A DNA stretch of 9,231 bases from Kiritimatiellia bacterium (lineage in GTDB: Bacteria; Verrucomicrobiota; Kiritimatiellia; RFP12; UBA1067). The notes under the pieces are model-generated. The model ran no database searches. It had not been told where the DNA came from and saw only the letters and a program-made list of their open reading frames with translations. Below are positions 6,071 to 9,231 of this stretch, in pieces; position 1 is the first letter of the stretch; each line of letters starts with the position of its first letter. The stretch lies in contig JAFXEA010000424.1 of assembly GCA_017521065.1 (NCBI GenBank), positions 1 to 9,231 of the forward strand, given 5' to 3'. A program made the translations under genes and the position numbers.

Positions 6071-6850
6071 ATGAAACTGATGGAAGAAAAAATCACCGGC
6101 GCAATCGTCCGGAGCTACTTCAAAAAACTCGAAGACAATCTCGCTGTGGATGTCGCAATCGTCGGAGCGGGCCCTTCCGGGCTTGTTGCGGCGAGGGATC
6201 TGGCGCTTGCCGGATGCAAGGTCGCCGTATTCGAATCGAAGCTCGCGCCCGGCGGTGGCACCTGGGGCGGCGGAATGCTGATGAATGAAGTCGTTGTGCA
6301 GAACGACGGTGCGGAGATTCTGCATGAGTTCGGGATCTCCACCGTTCCGGTAGATGCGGAGTATCATACCGTAGATTCGGTCGAGATGGCGTCCGGACTC
6401 ATCTTCGGTGCGCGCAAGGCCGGTGCGGTCATTTTCAATACCGTCAAGGTTGAAGACATTGTCATCCACGACGGCGTCGTATGCGGTGTCGTGATAAACT
6501 GGAATCCTGTTGCGCGGCTTGATATGCATGTCGATCCGATCGTCATTACAACACGCGCACTTGTCGACGGCACCGGTCACCCGAGTGAGATCATCTCCAA
6601 GGCAGTAAACAAGGCCGGAGTGAAAATAGACTCCCCCACAGGCGGCATTCTCGGCGAAAAGCCGATGTGGATGGAAGACGGCGAACGCACGACGGTTGAG
6701 AACACGAAGCGCCTTTATCCCGGACTCTATGCATCTGGCATGGCGGCGAACAATGTACAGGGCGGCTTCCGCATGGGGCCGATCTTTGGCGGCATGTTCA
6801 AGAGCGGTCGCAAGATCGCAAAGATAATCCTGAAGGATCTTGGCAAATGA
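6071..6850 (+). CDS. thi4: THI4-family thiamin thiazole synthase, His-type (sulfide-using)
   Basis: THI4 converts NAD and glycine plus a sulfur source to the thiazole moiety of thiamin. The 259 residues match archaeal and bacterial THI4 length. The FAD/NAD-type Rossmann motif GAGPSG is at 32-37 with the acidic strand end VFES (E55), followed by the GGGTWGGGMLMNEVVV block (61-76), the TGH turn (168-170) and the C-terminal GMAANNVQGGFRMGPIFGGM region (223-242). In yeast THI4 a cysteine gives up its own sulfur once; here the aligned DMHVDP has H153, as in Methanocaldococcus-type enzymes that use free sulfide catalytically. This points to an anaerobic, sulfide-containing habitat. No Shine-Dalgarno is visible before the ATG (CTAAAAGACC), unlike the other genes here. 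The stop overlaps the thiE start (ATGA). The family is sure; catalytic behaviour is inferred from H153. Confidence 0.95.
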   Translation: MKLMEEKITGAIVRSYFKKLEDNLAVDVAIVGAGPSGLVAARDLALAGCKVAVFESKLAPGGGTWGGGMLMNEVVVQNDGAEILHEFGISTVPVDAEYHTVDSVEMASGLIFGARKAGAVIFNTVKVEDIVIHDGVVCGVVINWNPVARLDMHVDPIVITTRALVDGTGHPSEIISKAVNKAGVKIDSPTGGILGEKPMWMEDGERTTVENTKRLYPGLYASGMAANNVQGGFRMGPIFGGMFKSGRKIAKIILKDLGK

Positions 6851-7452
6851 ATGATTTCGGTTTTTATCTTGTGATGACAAATCCCGTAGTCGGCTACGCA
6901 AAATGCGCAGAGGCAGCAGTAAAAGCGGGCGTCAAGATCATCCAACTTCGCATGAAACGTGCTTCACGGGAAGAAATTCTCCGTGAGGCACGAGAGGTCA
7001 GAAACGTCACTTCGGGAACGGACACGCTCTTCATCGTCAACGACGATCCTGACATCGCATCCGAGGTCGGCGCAGACGGCGTCCATGTCGGGCAGGACGA
7101 TCTGCCGCCATCCGAAATTCGAATGCGCTATCCCAATCTGCGGATAATCGGACTTTCCACCCACAACATCAATCAGACACGTGCATCCACATCACAGCCG
7201 ATAGACTACATCGGAGTGGGACCGGTGTATGCCACGCCGACAAAGGATATTCCCGATCCGACGCTTGGACTTGCGACGATGGGCGAAATGATCGCCGCCG
7301 CCGCGCATCCCGCCGTCGCCATCGGCGGCATCGATCTGGAGCGGCTGCCGTCAGTCATCGCAGCAGGGGCCCGGAACTTCGCCGTCGTCCGCGCAGTCTG
7401 CCAAAGCCCCAACCCATACGACGAAATCCATAGGTTCATGAAAATCCATTGA
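6847..7452 (+). CDS. thiE: Thiamin phosphate synthase ThiE
   Basis: ThiE condenses HMP-PP (made by ThiD) with hydroxyethylthiazole phosphate to thiamin phosphate, releasing pyrophosphate. The 201-residue TIM-barrel protein shows the family motifs in order: IIQLRMK (31-37), FIVNDDPDIA (62-71), the substrate and Mg-binding GADGVHVGQDD (75-85), GLSTHN (102-107), DYIGVGPVYATPTK (120-133), AVAIGGID (156-163) and the phosphate-binding ARNFAVVRAV (175-184). The start is the ATG of the ATGA overlap with thi4, with AAGGA at 6833-6837, 9 nt upstream, so the two are translationally coupled. It is the last gene of the operon; no clear intrinsic terminator follows. ThiL or ThiN, needed to finish TPP, is not in the window. 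Confidence 0.96.
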   Translation: MNDFGFYLVMTNPVVGYAKCAEAAVKAGVKIIQLRMKRASREEILREAREVRNVTSGTDTLFIVNDDPDIASEVGADGVHVGQDDLPPSEIRMRYPNLRIIGLSTHNINQTRASTSQPIDYIGVGPVYATPTKDIPDPTLGLATMGEMIAAAAHPAVAIGGIDLERLPSVIAAGARNFAVVRAVCQSPNPYDEIHRFMKIH

Positions 7453-7495
7453 CCCGCCGCACAGCATATCTGTCAACCCCAGGCTGCCATACAGG

Positions 7496-7545
7496 GAACG
7501 GCCGTTCGCCTATCGGGCTGCAGACTGGTCGCAGGACCGACGGCC
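7496..7545. repeat. Palindrome GAACGGCCGTTC with a nested downstream hairpin
   Basis: GAACGGCCGTTC at 7496-7507 is a perfect 12-bp palindrome. Its GGCCGT (7500-7505) is also the reverse complement of ACGGCC (7540-7545), so an alternative larger stem can form that encloses the GGTC-GCAG-GACC hairpin (7527-7538). The arrangement resembles REP-like extragenic palindromes, though no second full copy is visible in the window. Confidence 0.55.
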
Positions 7546-7606
7546 CTCCTTGCAGAGAAACCTTCAAAATGACAAGCGATCCGTTGTCTCAAGCCCGCCT
7601 TGCAGA
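7543..7606 (+). repeat. 14-nt imperfect direct repeat, 50-nt period
   Basis: GCCCTCCTTGCAGA (7543-7556) and GCCCGCCTTGCAGA (7593-7606) differ at one base and start exactly 50 nt apart. A third related stretch, CTGCAGACTGGTCGCA (7518-7533), resembles the extension of the second copy (TTGCAGACTTGG then TTATCGCA). This suggests a degenerate repeat or local duplication. Confidence 0.45.
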
Positions 7607-7712
7607 CTTGGTTATCGCACAACGCAATCCGTGAATCAAAGGAACGTCCACTGGCTCCCGAACGAAAGGTATCTATCGTAACAGCCTTGTCGCTTTATCT
7701 ACTTATTTAGAG

Positions 7713-7749
7713 GGTTCAGAACCGACCTGTGTCACAAGCAGGGTCTTGT
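7713..7749. repeat. Cluster of short inverted repeats (GGTTC-A-GAACC, TGTG-T-CACA, ACAAG/CTTGT)
   Basis: GGTTC-A-GAACC (7713-7723), TGTG-T-CACA (7728-7736) and ACAAG/CTTGT (7734-7738 and 7745-7749, 6-nt loop) follow each other, then TCCCCAC. Such GGTTC/GAACC plus TTGTCCCC patterns are reminiscent of REP-type elements mobilised by Y1 transposases, but no transposase gene is present and the likeness is from memory only. Confidence 0.4.
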
Positions 7750-7792
7750 CCCCACATTTTCCAAAGATGGCAGCAAGGTTTGATAATTCAAC

Positions 7793-9231
7793 CTACTTTC
7801 GGGAAACGGTCACATACTCCGGCGCAACGATGTCGACATCGACCGATCCATCGTCGCGTTTCCTCAGTTTCACGCGCACCGACCGCCCGTCGGGAAGCGC
7901 CATGGCGCCTTCCGCCCATTCAAGATCTCCAAGAAACGGCTTGATTTCGATGTGCCGGCAACCTATGCCTACCGGCCTTATGCCGAGAATGTTGTTGATG
8001 CACCACTGCACCGGACCGCAACTCCAGCCGTGGCAAAGCGAATGGCGGAAACCTCGATAGCAGAACTCACCGAAATCGCCGTGGATATCTTTTTTCCCAA
8101 CAACAGGCAGTTCATCAATGCGGAAACAGTTGTTGGTCCAGCCAACGCTGAAGTCTTCCCAGAAACTCGTCGCCCCCATATCCAGCATCGCGCCCCAGTA
8201 ATCGCGCACAGCATCAAGCGCAAAGCTGTTTTCATTCGCCGCGCTCATGGCCTCCAGCATATAATATCCGTAAAAAGTGGACATGCCACCCACCCCGTTC
8301 CGCCCGAGAACGCGCTCAAACATCCGTTCCGGTTTCTGCATCCCCGAAAGCGCAAGCATCGCCGCCGCCTGCTTTGATCCGTACGGTTCCAGTTTCCCAC
8401 GCCAGGTCTCCAATCCCGCGACCGCCCTCCGGCATCGCGCGGCAAGCTCAGCGTCATTCAGCGCATCCGCGAGGAAAATTCCATCGCGCCAGGTCGTAAG
8501 AGCGAGCGCCTGCACCCCGGAATGGACAGCTGGACCGTTGTGCTGCGTAGGCCAGTCAAGAAAAGGCATACGGATGCCTTCAAGCGTATTGGACGGAGTC
8601 AGATGGCTTTCAAGATGAGCGAACGTCGAATCAAGATAGCCGCGGTGTTTTTCGAGATACTTCCGATCTCCCGTAAAGCGATACCACTCCGCAAGATTGC
8701 GGATCCACCACAAGGTGTAAGTCCCCATATTGTTCATCCACTCGTCTGGCTTGGTCACCTCCGCAGCCAGATCGAGCGATTCCGGCAGAATGGGCTGGGC
8801 ACCGAATACATACAGAATCGCCATCGTCTCCGGATGGATATCGCCCATCCACACAAGGCGGTCGCGCTTGATGCCGTCCCAAAGATAATCCTGACAGCAC
8901 ATATGAACCGTCCTGAGCGCCGTCTCCCAGATGCGGTTGAGTCGTGAGTCAGAACATCTGAACGATCCAATCCGCTTCATCGGACGCATCAGTTCCACCG
9001 CGCGCACAAACTCCAAAGCCACGCTGCCGCGCGTCACCAGATCAATCCGCAAAAAGCGAAAACCCGTATGGCCGACTTCCCGTGTTCCGAGGGACGGAAC
9101 GCCAATTATATCATCGCGTACCGCATGATCGTTCGACGCACCCTTTTCGCCGATTTCTCCCATGGCTTCAGCAACGGACTCGCCGAAGCGCAGCCGCACG
9201 CGCATACCGCCCGGACCCGAGCCCATCCCCA
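7793..9231 (-). CDS. GH78-family alpha-L-rhamnosidase, N-terminus beyond right edge
   Basis: This six-hairpin glycoside hydrolase should release terminal alpha-L-rhamnose from glycans or plant glycosides. The frame is open through the right edge, so the Met at 9226 is probably internal; GH78 proteins are usually 700-1,100 residues and only about 478 are visible. Numbering from that Met, the catalytic (alpha/alpha)6 domain begins near 90 and holds WDGIKRDRLVWMGD (116-129). This aligns with the GH78 block in which D567, E572 and D579 of Bacillus RhaB lie: D117, D122 and D129 here. The inverting-base region is GATSFWEDF with E357, followed by SLCHGWSCGPVQW (396-408). A C-terminal beta-sandwich runs from about 418 (GIGCRHIEIKPFLGDL) to the end at K477. 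It is convergent with thiE. Export cannot be judged without the N-terminus. The family is fairly sure; exact sugar specificity is not. Confidence 0.88.
   Translation of the reverse strand, partial: GMGSGPGGMRVRLRFGESVAEAMGEIGEKGASNDHAVRDDIIGVPSLGTREVGHTGFRFLRIDLVTRGSVALEFVRAVELMRPMKRIGSFRCSDSRLNRIWETALRTVHMCCQDYLWDGIKRDRLVWMGDIHPETMAILYVFGAQPILPESLDLAAEVTKPDEWMNNMGTYTLWWIRNLAEWYRFTGDRKYLEKHRGYLDSTFAHLESHLTPSNTLEGIRMPFLDWPTQHNGPAVHSGVQALALTTWRDGIFLADALNDAELAARCRRAVAGLETWRGKLEPYGSKQAAAMLALSGMQKPERMFERVLGRNGVGGMSTFYGYYMLEAMSAANENSFALDAVRDYWGAMLDMGATSFWEDFSVGWTNNCFRIDELPVVGKKDIHGDFGEFCYRGFRHSLCHGWSCGPVQWCINNILGIRPVGIGCRHIEIKPFLGDLEWAEGAMALPDGRSVRVKLRKRDDGSVDVDIVAPEYVTVSRK

Larger units (their letters stand above)
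7453..7792. other. 340-nt convergent intergenic region rich in palindromes and short repeats
   Basis: This lies between the convergent ends of thiE and the rhamnosidase gene. I see no supported gene: the one plus-strand frame (7449-7634) has no Shine-Dalgarno and no protein-like sequence. No tRNA-like arm set was found. The stretch holds a 12-bp perfect palindrome (7496-7507), a GGTC/GACC hairpin (7527-7538), a direct repeat (7543-7556 and 7593-7606), and a cluster of small inverted repeats at 7713-7749. It may be an extragenic repeat element shared by both transcription units as a 3' end, but no T-run marks a terminator. Confidence 0.6.

Noticed and set aside
6026..6901. 291-codon open frame on the minus strand across thi4
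   Set aside because: It is antisense to a clear THI4 gene, runs through the heptad repeat, lacks a ribosome-binding site and has no family motif; it follows from the codon bias of thi4.
7713..7723. T-arm of a tRNA (GGTTC...GAACC)
   Set aside because: The loop is one base, not seven, and no acceptor, D or anticodon arms could be drawn around it.
7952..8377. 141-codon plus-strand frame (and a similar one at 8522-8947)
   Set aside because: Both lie antisense to the GH78 gene with no Shine-Dalgarno and no recognisable domain.

Overview
The window looks like a chromosomal piece of an anaerobic, polysaccharide-degrading bacterium, probably of the Verrucomicrobiota/Lentisphaerota/Kiritimatiellota side of the PVC group. 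That placement is an inference. It rests on a thiamin operon that uses a bacterial THI4 with His at the sulfur-donor position (the sulfide-using, oxygen-averse type), a GH78-like rhamnosidase, a Tat-type metallophosphoesterase beside a secreted beta-propeller, and a large orphan helical protein. No rRNA, tRNA, CRISPR array or transposase gene was found.

Layout. (1) 1-2211, minus strand: a two-gene unit in which a Tat-signal calcineurin-like phosphoesterase (2211-1150) is followed after 41 nt by a secreted beta-propeller protein (1108 to beyond the left edge). (2) 2331-4655, minus strand: a 774-residue protein of unknown function, visibly AT-richer than its neighbours. (3) 4656-5162: a 507-nt divergent intergenic region. 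It holds a minus-strand -10 box, a small minus-strand reading frame broken by one in-frame TGA, a strong plus-strand extended -10 promoter and a TPP riboswitch. (4) 5163-7452, plus strand: thiD, thi4 and thiE. thi4 and thiE overlap by 4 nt. thiD and thi4 are separated by a heptad-phased inverted repeat. (5) 7453-7792: 340 nt without a convincing gene but rich in palindromes and short repeats. (6) 7793-9231, minus strand: the C-terminal two thirds or so of a GH78-family alpha-L-rhamnosidase, running off the right edge and convergent with the thi operon.

How the genes work together. ThiD phosphorylates HMP/HMP-P to HMP-PP, THI4 makes the thiazole phosphate, and ThiE joins the two to thiamin phosphate. 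ThiC, ThiL and the classical ThiG/H/S/F genes are not in the window. The leader of thiD is a TPP aptamer whose own helices can pair with the Shine-Dalgarno sequence and the AUG, so it may need no separate expression platform. The flanking secreted phosphoesterase, beta-propeller and rhamnosidase fit a glycan-degrading lifestyle, but nothing in the sequence ties them functionally to the thi genes.

No clearly new defence, mobile or signalling system is visible. The most unusual items are the self-masking riboswitch, the heptad inverted repeat that supplies the end of thiD and sits where the thi4 ribosome-binding site should be, the orphan 774-residue protein with its broken leader ORF, and the palindrome cluster at 7453-7792.
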